Translations under genes and position numbers: made by a program | Origin: Bryobacterales bacterium | Lineage (GTDB): Bacteria > Acidobacteriota > Terriglobia > Bryobacterales > Bryobacteraceae | Direction of reading: 5' to 3' | Length of the DNA: 39,203 nucleotides | Assembly (NCBI GenBank): GCA_003167495.1 | Contig: PMSX01000345.1 | Span: 1 to 39,203 of the forward strand | The notes under the pieces: generated by a model | Database searches by the model: none | What the model was told of the DNA's origin: nothing | What the model saw: only the letters and a program-made list of their open reading frames with translations | In this document: piece after piece, positions 14,666-22,076 of the stretch | Position numbering within the stretch: the first letter of the stretch is position 1 | Layout: every line of letters starts with the position of its first letter

Positions 14666-16105
14666 CACAGGGTTTGTCCCCTGGGCGCTTGCCAGCGGAT
14701 TCGCGGCCAGATCGGGTGGCGAACCTTGCACTGAAGTAGCAACCGCCGAGGACAGTCTGCCGAGTGCGGCCATTTGACGCCACCAGGCTGCTTGATCTGG
14801 CTGCCGGCCGCTGCCGTCGCCGCCGGACGCCGAGCCGCCTTGCGAAAACGATTGGCCCCCGCTTTGTTCGTGAGCTTGCCCGGACTGCCGTTCCGACGAT
14901 CCGGATGACGAGCCGCCGCCGGATGCTTCGTTGGCGGACGGCAAAAACGTATGCGTGTCGTACTTTTCCGCTGCCAGACGGGCGCTAAGTTCCGGCAAAT
15001 TGTCCTGCAGACCGCGTGTCAGCGCGCTATCGGAGGCGCGTACGCTGACCGAAAGACCGCCGGCGTGTTCGACCAACCGCAAATCGACGCGCCCCTCGCC
15101 TTCCCCGGCCAGTTGAACTTGAACCGTGCGGACCGGCTGAGTGCCGTCGGAGGGGTCTTCGGCTTCGATTTCTCCGGCCCCCGCTGTCGTGGCTGCTTCC
15201 GCAGACCCGACCTGATCGTTCAAACTCGCAGCGGGCCCAGCCGAGGCCCAAGAAACCAACGGAGCGGCAGGCACGCCAGCACCGTTCGACGTCTCGATGA
15301 GTGGTTGAGCGTGGGCGCCGCTAACGGCCAGAATGCTACTCCCTGATGGAAGCGGGTCGGCGATATTGCCAGCCGAAATAGCCGGGTCCGTCGTCGCGCC
15401 GCTGGACTCCGCCGAATTCGCACTCGCGTTGCTCTGACTTCCGGCAGGGGTGATATGCATCGCGAAGGCCGCGCCGGAAAGGTTCTTTGAGCCGCCTAAG
15501 GCGGTGGTGGCCGCCGCAGGCAAGCCATTTTGTCCCGACCCCGCGGCTGGCACACTTTTCTTGCTTGAAGCCGAGTCTAAAGCGGCGCTTGGCGCTGCCT
15601 CCGACTGACTCGCGACGGTCTGATTGCCGGCGGCTTCGGCAGCCGTCCCACCCGTACGGCTGGCTTCAGCCGGCCGAGCGGCATGGTTCACATATTCTTG
15701 TTTCGCTGCCTCAGTCCGCTGCGGCAAGGTCCGTGCCCCGGACTTACCACTGGCGCGCTCCGAACCCGGCGATGCGGCGGAAGCTGTTTTATCTCTGCGC
15801 TCGGGCAAACTCGCCGGCGCAGCCGTAAAAGCCGCTTCGTCCTGCGTATTTGCCACCGCATTCGTCGAAGGGCATTGTGCAACCGGCGCGGGCGCGGCAG
15901 ACGAACCCGACGAATCCGGCGTGACCGGCTCAGGAGCAACCGCCTGCGCAAAAATGTTCTGAAACGAACCTTCCGTGGCGGCTGGATCGCTCGTGGCCAG
16001 CGCTGCTCCGGCGCTCGCCGCACCGTTTAACAGTGAAGTGGAGAGCGAAGCGGAGGACGAAGCGGAGAGCCAGCCGAAGCCGCTGAAAGAAGAATTCGAG
16101 ATCAC
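14663..16105 (-). CDS. fliK: Flagellar hook-length control protein FliK
   Basis: A 480-residue protein if started at GTG 16105. It is rich in Ala, Ser, Gly, Gln and Pro over most of its length, like other FliK ruler regions. The C-terminal domain (about residues 340-410) has the family pattern: VQLAGEGEGRVDLRLVEHAG, then VSVRASDSALTRGLQDNLPELSARL, the FliK export-switch domain. It measures hook length and makes FlhB switch substrate. The open frame extends to 16369 (including an ATG at 16303), but that part reads unlike FliK and lies in the divergent control region shared with flgF, so the shorter form is preferred with low certainty on the start. It heads the leftward flagellar gene string. 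Confidence 0.8.
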   Translation of the reverse strand: MISNSSFSGFGWLSASSSASLSTSLLNGAASAGAALATSDPAATEGSFQNIFAQAVAPEPVTPDSSGSSAAPAPVAQCPSTNAVANTQDEAAFTAAPASLPERRDKTASAASPGSERASGKSGARTLPQRTEAAKQEYVNHAARPAEASRTGGTAAEAAGNQTVASQSEAAPSAALDSASSKKSVPAAGSGQNGLPAAATTALGGSKNLSGAAFAMHITPAGSQSNASANSAESSGATTDPAISAGNIADPLPSGSSILAVSGAHAQPLIETSNGAGVPAAPLVSWASAGPAASLNDQVGSAEAATTAGAGEIEAEDPSDGTQPVRTVQVQLAGEGEGRVDLRLVEHAGGLSVSVRASDSALTRGLQDNLPELSARLAAEKYDTHTFLPSANEASGGGSSSGSSERQSGQAHEQSGGQSFSQGGSASGGDGSGRQPDQAAWWRQMAALGRLSSAVATSVQGSPPDLAANPLASAQGTNPV

Positions 16106-16352
16106 GTCCTGCCAGATTGCACGACGAAGACCGAACCAGAAAAGCTCAGCCAGTGGCCCATTTATCAATACAATAGGCTCACAGGGCCAGACAACCTTCC
16201 GCACGAGACTGGCAAAACCGTCATAAAAAGGCCACTTGTCCCCTTCGCGAGCGTCAGCAGTTTGACAGTAAGCGTCGGGCACACCTGTGACAGCGGCAGG
16301 CATCGCCCATTCCCCAACGGAAGTTCCACGGCTTCTCACCGTCCGCTCACCT

Positions 16353-16368
16353 TGGCCCTCTGCTTGCA
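16353..16368 (+). promoter_or_regulatory. Sigma-54-like promoter candidate before flgF
   Basis: The + strand reads TGGCCCTCTGCTTGCA. This matches the sigma-54 consensus TGGCACG-N4-TTGCA at 10 of 12 defined positions, with GG (16354-16355) and GC (16366-16367) separated by exactly 10 bases. The predicted start near 16379 would leave a leader of only about 7 nt before the flgF ATG, which also lacks a clear ribosome site. Sigma-54 is used for rod and hook genes in many bacteria, but no rpoN or activator is in this window. Confidence 0.4.
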
Positions 16369-16386
16369 CTTGCCTTCACCGAAGCT

Positions 16387-17130
16387 ATGGACCCACTCAC
16401 CGCCGCCGCCGCCGCCGGACTGCAAGCCCGCATGGATTCGCTCGATCTGCTGGCGAATAATCTAGCCAATACCTCCACTAGCGGCTATAAGGCCGACCGG
16501 GAATTTTACAGCACTTACCTTTCCGCCGATGCCATTAACAATTCAGACCCGGCGGTGGGCGATTCACCAGTGGTCCAGCGGCACTGGACAGACTTCGCGC
16601 AAGGATCGCTCACGAGTACCGGGAACCCGACGGACTTAGCGCTATCGGGCCGCGGCTTTTTTGCCGTCAACGGACCGAACGGTACCTTATATACGCGCAA
16701 CGGCAGCTTCCAGGTTTCGCCGCAAGGCGCACTCGTCACGGCCGAAGGTTACCCTGTGCGGCTGAGCGACGGCCAAGCGCTCACACTCGATCCTAATTCC
16801 CCTTTAGTGGTGGGCGCCACCGGAACGGTATCGCAGAACGGTGCGGCGTTGGGACAGTTGCAGGTCGTCGATTTCGCTGACCCCAGCCTTTTGGAAAAAT
16901 CAGTCGGCACAAACTTTCAGAGCCCCGATCCGCGGCAGGTCTCCCCGCAAGCGGCCACGAACGTGCAAGTCGCACAGGGGAAGTTGGAATCTTCGAACGC
17001 ATCGCCGACGGAATCTGCGGCGCGCATGGTGATGCTTCTGCGGCACTTCGAAATGTTGCAGCGCGCTGTCAAGATTGGCGCCGATATGAACCGCCAGGCG
17101 TTGGAAGAAGTAGCCAAAGTCGGCTCGTAG
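16387..17130 (+). CDS. flgF: Flagellar proximal/distal rod protein FlgF
   Basis: A 247-residue rod protein. The N terminus MDPLTAAAAAGLQARMDSLD followed by LLANNLANTSTSGYKADR is the rod-family helix with the ANNLANxxTxGYK motif. The segment GNPTDLALSGRGFFAVNGPNG and the TRNGSFQVSPQGALVTAEGYPV pattern are shared by FlgF and FlgG. The C terminus has QGKLESSNASPTESAARMVML and a FEMLQRAVKIG helix, as in FlgF. It is first in the rightward string flgF-flgG-flgA-flgH-flgI-flgJ and lies before flgG, the usual order. It has no clear Shine-Dalgarno site. Its stop codon is part of a five-copy tandem repeat. Confidence 0.92.
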   Translation: MDPLTAAAAAGLQARMDSLDLLANNLANTSTSGYKADREFYSTYLSADAINNSDPAVGDSPVVQRHWTDFAQGSLTSTGNPTDLALSGRGFFAVNGPNGTLYTRNGSFQVSPQGALVTAEGYPVRLSDGQALTLDPNSPLVVGATGTVSQNGAALGQLQVVDFADPSLLEKSVGTNFQSPDPRQVSPQAATNVQVAQGKLESSNASPTESAARMVMLLRHFEMLQRAVKIGADMNRQALEEVAKVGS

Positions 17131-17192
17131 CCAAAAGCTCGTAGCCAAAAGCTCGTAGCCAAAAGCTCGTAGCCAAAAGCTCGTAGCCAAAG
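17123..17192 (+). repeat. Five-copy 14-bp tandem repeat at the flgF stop and in the flgF-flgG spacer
   Basis: The unit GCTCGTAGCCAAAA occurs at 17123-17136, 17137-17150, 17151-17164 and 17165-17178 without change, and at 17179-17192 with a last-base change. The TAG in the first copy is the flgF stop codon. The unit length is not a multiple of three, so the later copies are non-coding. The flgG ribosome site (GAGGA) follows about 17 bp after the array. Confidence 0.95.
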
Positions 17193-17224
17193 AGACTGAT
17201 CCCGGAAAGAGGACTGATAATTTT

Positions 17225-18016
17225 ATGATTCGAGCACTAAACAGCGCCGCCAGCGGTATGGCGGCCCAGCAGTTGAACGTCGACACCATCGCCAATAATC
17301 TGGCAAATGCCAATACCGCCGGCTTCAAAATGCGGCGCGCCCAGTTTGAAGATCTGATTTATCAGAGCATGGTGCAACCCGGCGCCGCCGCGGGCGAGCA
17401 AACAACGATCCCATCGGGACTGCAACTCGGACTCGGCACGCGCGCCGCATCGAACGAAATCATTTTCTCGCAGGGGGCCCTTACCTCCACCGGCAATCCT
17501 CTCGACCTTGGCATTCAGGGCAGCGGCTTTTTGCAGGTCCAGCAACCCTCGGGCACAATCGCCTATACGCGCGCCGGGTCTTTTCAGCTGAATAGTACCG
17601 GCAGCATCGTGGACCCCAACGGCAATACACTGGTGCCGCAAATCACCATTCCCGTCACGGCGCAGAACGTCACCATCGCGCAGGATGGGACCGTGAGCTA
17701 TACGCTTGCCGGACAAACGGCGGCGCAGAAGGCCGGACAGATTCAACTGGCCAATTTCCAGAATCCGGGTGGACTCAACAGCATTGGCAACAACCTCTAT
17801 CTGCCGACGGATGCCTCTGGCAATCCGCAAGTGGCGAATCCCGGCGGGCCGGAAGGATTAGGCACGCTAGCGCAGGGATACACCGAGCAATCGAACGTCG
17901 ATGTGGTCGGCGCGTTCGTCGACTTGATCCAGAGCCAACGCGCCTATGAAGCCAACTCACGGGTGGTTAAGGCGGCCGACGAAATGTATCAGCAGGTCAA
18001 TCAACTGACGCAGTAG
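17225..18016 (+). CDS. flgG: Flagellar distal rod protein FlgG
   Basis: A 263-residue distal rod protein, the normal length (about 260). It begins MIRALNSAASGMAAQQLNVD and continues with TIANNLANANTAGFKMRRAQFEDLIYQ, a near-ideal FlgG N terminus. The LTSTGNPLDLGIQGSGFLQV and RAGSFQLNSTGSIVDPNGN segments and the C-terminal LAQGYTEQSNVDVVGAFVDLIQSQRAYEANSRVVKAADEM region (read in two parts) are canonical. It joins rod to hook and sets rod length. It lies 94 bp after flgF, most of which is the tandem repeat array, and 12 bp before flgA. Confidence 0.97.
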   Translation: MIRALNSAASGMAAQQLNVDTIANNLANANTAGFKMRRAQFEDLIYQSMVQPGAAAGEQTTIPSGLQLGLGTRAASNEIIFSQGALTSTGNPLDLGIQGSGFLQVQQPSGTIAYTRAGSFQLNSTGSIVDPNGNTLVPQITIPVTAQNVTIAQDGTVSYTLAGQTAAQKAGQIQLANFQNPGGLNSIGNNLYLPTDASGNPQVANPGGPEGLGTLAQGYTEQSNVDVVGAFVDLIQSQRAYEANSRVVKAADEMYQQVNQLTQ

Positions 18017-18028
18017 CAAGACAACCTA

Positions 18029-18997
18029 ATGCGACGTTTGTTCTCACTCTCGCCGGTCTTAGGCTTCCTAGCGTTCTGGTCGGCGGCATTGGCCCTGCCT
18101 GCCGCGGTCGCGACGCCTTGTTTTGCACCGGCGGGCGATTGGCTCACCGGCGGCGATCTGGCGGCGATGGTGCCTGCCCTCGCCGGCCTGCCGGCAGACC
18201 TCAAGGTAGGTTATGCGCCGGCCGCCGGCCTCACGCGCGTATTTCATCCCGACGAACTGCGCCGCCTGGCACGGACGCACGGTCTGCCCGATCCAGGATT
18301 GACAGGCAACGTCTGCTCCGCCTGGCCGCTCGCTCCCCTTGCTGCCGAAACGCTGCGTAGCGCCATGGAAAAAGCGTTGGCGGGGCATTCGCCGCAGATT
18401 GAGCTGGTCGCGCAAAGCAAGGCCGAAGCGCCGGCCGGCGAGGTCGTCTTTCCGCTCTCTGGTCTGAGCGGCTATTCGGAAAACCCCGTCCTCTGGAAGG
18501 GATTTGTACTCTATGCGGGAACGCGCCACTTCGATACCTGGGCCACTGTGCGCGTGCGCGTGCGCGAAACTCATTTGAAAGCGCAGGGCGCAATCCATGC
18601 GGGCGAAAGGCTATCGCCCGGCCGCTGGCGCGCCGAGTCCTATACGGGGCCGCCCGTGCGCGAACAAATCTTGAGCGATGGCGCCCAACTGTCCGGGCTC
18701 ATCGCGCGCCGCGATTTCAGCGACGGCGCGCCGCTGCTCGCAATCTTTTTTGAAATGCCCAAGGCGGTAGAGCGCGGAGACATGGTCACGGTAGTCGCGG
18801 GCGTCGGCGCGGCGCACATTGAAGCGCAGGGTGAAGCGCTCGGCGCCGGAGGGTGCGGCGAGGTCATTCTCATTCGCAACCCGCGTTCGAACCGTACGTT
18901 TAGAGCGCGCATTGCCTCCACCGGGCGAGTCGAGGTTTTGCCCGGAACCTCGGCCGGACTCGCAGGCAGTGAGACAGGCGCAGGCAATCCTTTATGA
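18029..18997 (+). CDS. flgA: P-ring assembly chaperone FlgA
   Basis: A 322-residue periplasmic chaperone for FlgI. An N-terminal signal peptide (residues 1-30, ending in an Ala-rich stretch) precedes an N-terminal domain. The C-terminal SAF/beta-clip domain lies at about residues 180-300: IHAGERLSPGRW, then GAQLSGLIARRDFSDGAPL and GDMVTVVAGVGAAHIEAQGEAL, the pattern LxxxDx..l..GD.V.l....g..i...G.Al known for FlgA. It is longer than the enterobacterial protein (219 residues) but similar to large FlgA forms. The stop overlaps the flgH start by four bases (ATGA). Cytoplasmic export is through Sec, not the flagellar system. Confidence 0.9.
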   Translation: MRRLFSLSPVLGFLAFWSAALALPAAVATPCFAPAGDWLTGGDLAAMVPALAGLPADLKVGYAPAAGLTRVFHPDELRRLARTHGLPDPGLTGNVCSAWPLAPLAAETLRSAMEKALAGHSPQIELVAQSKAEAPAGEVVFPLSGLSGYSENPVLWKGFVLYAGTRHFDTWATVRVRVRETHLKAQGAIHAGERLSPGRWRAESYTGPPVREQILSDGAQLSGLIARRDFSDGAPLLAIFFEMPKAVERGDMVTVVAGVGAAHIEAQGEALGAGGCGEVILIRNPRSNRTFRARIASTGRVEVLPGTSAGLAGSETGAGNPL

Positions 18998-19734
18998 CAA
19001 TACTATTCTTCAACGCTTTCCGTCGTTTTCTCTGGGTGGCGGCGCTGGCCGCTTACGCGCTCTGCGTATTCGGGCAGGTAACGCCGCCAGCCGTCAAGAA
19101 AATCCTTAAGAAATTCGAGGAACCGTCCGCGCTCGATCAATTCGTCGATCAGGCGCACAAACGCGCGGCGGCTAACGAAGGGGCCAGCCCTGGTTCCCTC
19201 TACTCCGGTGGAGCGGTTTGGTCGAACCTGGCGATTGACGACCGCGCGCGCTCGATCGACGATATTGTGACGATCGTCGTCAATGAACAGGCATCCGCTG
19301 TCTCCACCGGGCAGACCAAGACGTCGCGCACCTCGAGCGCCAATTCGGCGATCACCTCGATCGCCGGCACGCTACCGGTCGCCGGCAAACTGGCCAACCT
19401 GGCAAACGTAAACTCGGCCACCGCGCTCGACGGGGAGGGAACCACCTCACGCCAAACTACTCTCACGACAACGGTCACGGCGCGGGTCTCCGACGTACTG
19501 CCGAACGGTTACCTGGTGATCGAAGGCCATCGCACCGTTCTCGTGAATTCGGAGAATCAAGTGGTGACGATTCGCGGCGTCGTTCGCCCGGCGGATTTGA
19601 CCAACGCCAACACCGTGCAATCGGGCAGCATTGGACAGATGGAACTGCGCATCAACGGCAAGGGTGTTGTGAACGACGCGATCCACCGGCCCAATTTTCT
19701 TTACCGCTTGTTCTTAGGACTGCTGCCCTTCTAG
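18994..19734 (+). CDS. flgH: Flagellar L-ring protein FlgH
   Basis: A 246-residue outer-membrane ring protein. Evidence is the SLYSGGAVWSNLAIDDRARS region (family GSLW..g....l..D.rA), the DDIVTIVVNEQASA motif, the NLANVNSATALDGEGTT segment, and GYLVIEGHRTVLVNSENQVVTIRGVVRP read in two parts. It ends with a DAIHRPNFLYRLFLGLLPF tail, where the family has a Trp-rich/GWL end. The N terminus is a hydrophobic signal (about 1-28). The single Cys (in AYALCVFG) has Leu at -1, so it is not a standard lipobox, unlike the lipoprotein of enterobacteria. It overlaps flgA by four bases and precedes flgI. Confidence 0.95.
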   Translation: MTILFFNAFRRFLWVAALAAYALCVFGQVTPPAVKKILKKFEEPSALDQFVDQAHKRAAANEGASPGSLYSGGAVWSNLAIDDRARSIDDIVTIVVNEQASAVSTGQTKTSRTSSANSAITSIAGTLPVAGKLANLANVNSATALDGEGTTSRQTTLTTTVTARVSDVLPNGYLVIEGHRTVLVNSENQVVTIRGVVRPADLTNANTVQSGSIGQMELRINGKGVVNDAIHRPNFLYRLFLGLLPF

Positions 19735-19774
19735 ATCGCTATTCGCCAAGAGTCCGTCACGGAGTAAAAACATA

Positions 19775-20911
19775 ATGCAAAAAAAATTGGGCCAATCTGC
19801 CGCTTACGTTGTTTTGGCTCTCTGCTGGACCGTGCGGCCAGCGTCATTGGCGGCGCAGGCTGCCGCCGAGCACGGCAGCCGTCTCAAAGACCTGGTCGAG
19901 ATCGAAGGCGTCCGCGGAAACCAGTTGATCGGTTATGGCTTGGTGGTTGGCTTGAATGGCACCGGCGACCGGCAGCAAACACAATTCTCGGCGCAGAGCC
20001 TCATTAACCTGCTGGAGCGCATGGGCGTAAGTATGCCCCCGGGGTCTATCACAGTAAAGAATACAGCGGCCGTGCTAATTACGGCCACTCTGCCCCCTTA
20101 TGGACAGCCAGGTACCCAGGTAGACGCGACTGTTGCGGCGATTGGCGACGCAACCAACTTGCAGGGTGGTTTGCTCGTACTCACCACGCTGCGGGGAGTC
20201 AACGGGCAGGTTTACGCGACCGTGCAGGGGCCGGTCGTAACAGCCGGTTTCGTGGCGGGACGCACTTCAAATTCCACCACTGTCAACCATCCCACTGCCG
20301 GACGCATACCGAATGGCGTAACTGTGGAGCGGGCGGCGCCCTCCGTCCCGATCGGCAGCGTGATCAAGCTGCAACTGAAAGAAGCCGACTTCGAAACCTC
20401 GGTGCGGATTAGCGCCGCGGTGAATCAACACTTTCCTTCGAGCGAACCGTTGGCGCACGCCGAGAATTCCGCCCTTGTGAGCGTAAGGTTGCCGGAAGAC
20501 TATAAGGCCAGCCCCACAGAGTTCGTCGCTGAGCTCGAACGCCTGCTGGTGGAACCGGACCACGCAGCTCGCGTGGTGGTGAATGAAAAGACCGGCACGG
20601 TAGTGCTCGGCGCCGATGTTCATATCGCACCGGTCGCCATCATGCACGGCAACCTCACCGTGTCCATCCAGACGAAACCGCGGATCGCGCCGGCCGGACC
20701 TTTTTCCTCCGCTCCCGCCACGGTAGTGCCGGAAACCACCGTTAACGCCAAGGACGACAAATCGCGGAATTTGGTCCTGAAGGACGGCGCAACCGTCGAG
20801 GAATTGGTGCGCGCGCTCGCCGCCATTGGCTCGACCACCCGCGACGTGGTGGCGATCCTCGAAGCCCTGAAAGCGGCCGGCGCACTTGAGGCCGAGCTCG
20901 AGATCATTTAA
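19775..20911 (+). CDS. flgI: Flagellar P-ring protein FlgI
   Basis: A 378-residue periplasmic ring protein. After a Sec signal (about residues 1-28, ending SLAAQA) come the invariant segments RLKDLVEIEGVRGNQLIGYG and LVVGLNGTGDRQQTQFSAQSL, then VKNTAAVLITATLPPYGQPG. Further on are the VVVNEKTGTVVLGADVHIAP region and a C-terminal GATVEELVRALAAIGSTTRD segment followed by LEALKAAGALEAELEII. All match the FlgI family and length is normal. A GGAG site precedes the ATG. It lies 40 bp after flgH, and its chaperone FlgA is encoded in the same string. Confidence 0.98.
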   Translation: MQKKLGQSAAYVVLALCWTVRPASLAAQAAAEHGSRLKDLVEIEGVRGNQLIGYGLVVGLNGTGDRQQTQFSAQSLINLLERMGVSMPPGSITVKNTAAVLITATLPPYGQPGTQVDATVAAIGDATNLQGGLLVLTTLRGVNGQVYATVQGPVVTAGFVAGRTSNSTTVNHPTAGRIPNGVTVERAAPSVPIGSVIKLQLKEADFETSVRISAAVNQHFPSSEPLAHAENSALVSVRLPEDYKASPTEFVAELERLLVEPDHAARVVVNEKTGTVVLGADVHIAPVAIMHGNLTVSIQTKPRIAPAGPFSSAPATVVPETTVNAKDDKSRNLVLKDGATVEELVRALAAIGSTTRDVVAILEALKAAGALEAELEII

Positions 20912-20941
20912 CACACAGCCTATAAATTCAATCCGGAAACT

Positions 20942-21274
20942 ATGGATATCTCTCAATTACAACTATCTCCGGGCATGTCCATCGCTAGCCCGGCGGATGG
21001 CGTCAAGCAATCGAAAATAGCGAAGGCCGCCGGCCAGTTCGAGGCCCTGCTCATTGGCGAAATGCTCAAGTCCGAGCGCGAAGCAAGCGAAGATGGCTGG
21101 TTGGGCGGTGGCTCCGACAGCAGCGCCGAGTCCGCTTTCGGTATCGCCGAGAATCAGCTGGCTCAAACAATCGCAGACCATGGCGGCCTGGGTTTGGCGA
21201 AAACGATTCGGCACGCACTGGAAGGCAACCAGTCGCCTAACCCCGCAGCCCGATCGGCCGACGCGACTCAGTAG
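20942..21274 (+). CDS. flgJ: Rod-binding protein, FlgJ N-terminal domain only
   Basis: A 110-residue protein matching only the rod-cap domain of FlgJ. Residues about 24-100 contain KAAGQFEALLIGEMLKSERE (family A..FE.lf...mlk.MR), then GIAENQLAQTIADHGGLGLAKTI, the typical ..Yq.mld..la..la..gGiGla pattern. The C-terminal glucosaminidase domain of enterobacterial FlgJ is absent, as in many non-enteric bacteria where a separate muralytic enzyme opens the peptidoglycan. The lytic transglycosylase at 24576 is a candidate partner by proximity only. It is last in the flgF-flgJ string, 30 bp after flgI. Confidence 0.93.
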   Translation: MDISQLQLSPGMSIASPADGVKQSKIAKAAGQFEALLIGEMLKSEREASEDGWLGGGSDSSAESAFGIAENQLAQTIADHGGLGLAKTIRHALEGNQSPNPAARSADATQ

Positions 21275-21376
21275 CCTTTGCGAGCAACTCTCGGCTTGCC
21301 GATGATCCAAGACCGCCCTTGCGCACCAGCCTGCCCGGGCCCACTTATGTTTGCCCGGCGCACCTTGCTCGCCCAA

Positions 21377-21901
21377 TCAGAATGAATAGGCAGTACTGGA
21401 GTGCGATGAATACGCATCGTCCGAATACCCACCATAGAGTGGCGCGCTTGCGTAGGTGGCCGACTGGGCATGTTGCATCGAGGCCGCATACTCCGTGGCC
21501 GATGGCGTGCTTTCGGGTATCGCTGTCTGCGCCCTTCCGGCGGCTTGCCACCCCTCCAATAAAGTCGTCAGCAGCTTCGATACCTCCGCAACCGGCTCCG
21601 GCAATTGGCGCATGTGCGCTGTCAATAGCTGCACCTGCATATAGCTGTACAGCCGTTTCAGGTTCTGACTAATCTCACCGCCCCGTTTGTGATCGAGCGT
21701 GACGAGCAATTCCGTCAGGATCGAAACCGCTTTGTTAATCGCCCTGGATCGCGCTGGAATGTCGCCCCTGCGCAAAGCGCTTTCTGCCTGTTGCGTCGCA
21801 TCAAGCGCTCCCTGATAAAGAGCGACTACCAGATTCAGCGGGTTGCCGCTGAAGATGCTTCCGTCGGTATATGCCTGGTAAGGATTGTGATCGGTTCCCA
21901 C
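21377..21901 (-). CDS. fliS: Flagellin export chaperone FliS
   Basis: A 174-residue cytoplasmic chaperone that binds the C terminus of flagellin. The family pattern is clear in residues 5-125: NPYQAYTDGSIFSGNPLNLV, VALYQGALDATQQAESAL, AINKAVSILTELLVTLDHKRGGEI (in two parts), and LKRLYSYMQVQLLTAH. The C-terminal 45 residues are an added, low-complexity Ser/Tyr/Ala tail absent from typical FliS proteins (about 130 residues). The start is GTG at 21901 with GGAG six bases before it. It is a lone gene on the minus strand between two rightward strings, with no fliD or fliC beside it, and has a possible sigma-28 promoter just upstream. Confidence 0.92.
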   Translation of the reverse strand: MGTDHNPYQAYTDGSIFSGNPLNLVVALYQGALDATQQAESALRRGDIPARSRAINKAVSILTELLVTLDHKRGGEISQNLKRLYSYMQVQLLTAHMRQLPEPVAEVSKLLTTLLEGWQAAGRAQTAIPESTPSATEYAASMQHAQSATYASAPLYGGYSDDAYSSHSSTAYSF

Positions 21902-21919
21902 ATTTATCTCCGCAAAGCT

Positions 21920-21947
21920 TTATCGAGAATGAGCCGCGGCCTTTCTA
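21920..21947 (-). promoter_or_regulatory. Possible sigma-28 promoter of fliS
   Basis: On the minus strand CTCGATAA (21920-21927) matches six of eight positions of the sigma-28 -10 consensus. TAGAAAGG (21940-21947) gives a TAGA core in the -35 position with a 12-nt spacer, the same spacing as the flgM promoter. The -35 match beyond the core is weak. Confidence 0.4.
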
Positions 21948-22042
21948 GTCCCGGCGCACATTTTTTTTCGCCGGCGATGAACCTTATTCCGGCAAAAACG
22001 GGTATTCCTCGGGTGAATCCTCTTACGGCCAACTCTCCTTCA

Positions 22043-22050
22043 TCCGATAA
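22043..22050 (+). promoter_or_regulatory. Possible sigma-28 -10 element before motA
   Basis: TCCGATAA matches the sigma-28 -10 consensus GCCGATAA at seven of eight bases and lies 27 bp before the motA ATG. No convincing -35 element (TAAA-type) is present at the right distance; the nearest sequence is TTAC/TACG. motAB are often sigma-28 dependent, which supports the candidate. Confidence 0.35.
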
Positions 22051-22076
22051 GTCACCAGAGGGATTTTCCACAAGCA

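Noticed and set aside
16262-16267. TTGACA as a sigma-70 -35 box before flgF
   Set aside because: No -10-like hexamer at 16-18 bp downstream.
16106-16369. N-terminal extension of FliK
   Set aside because: Extends into the divergent control region and its sequence (Trp/Phe/Cys-containing) is unlike FliK; an ATG at 16303 remains possible but less likely.
21275-21376. Possible terminator between flgJ and fliS
   Set aside because: Only a short GCCCGGGC palindrome is present, with no adequate stem or T-run.
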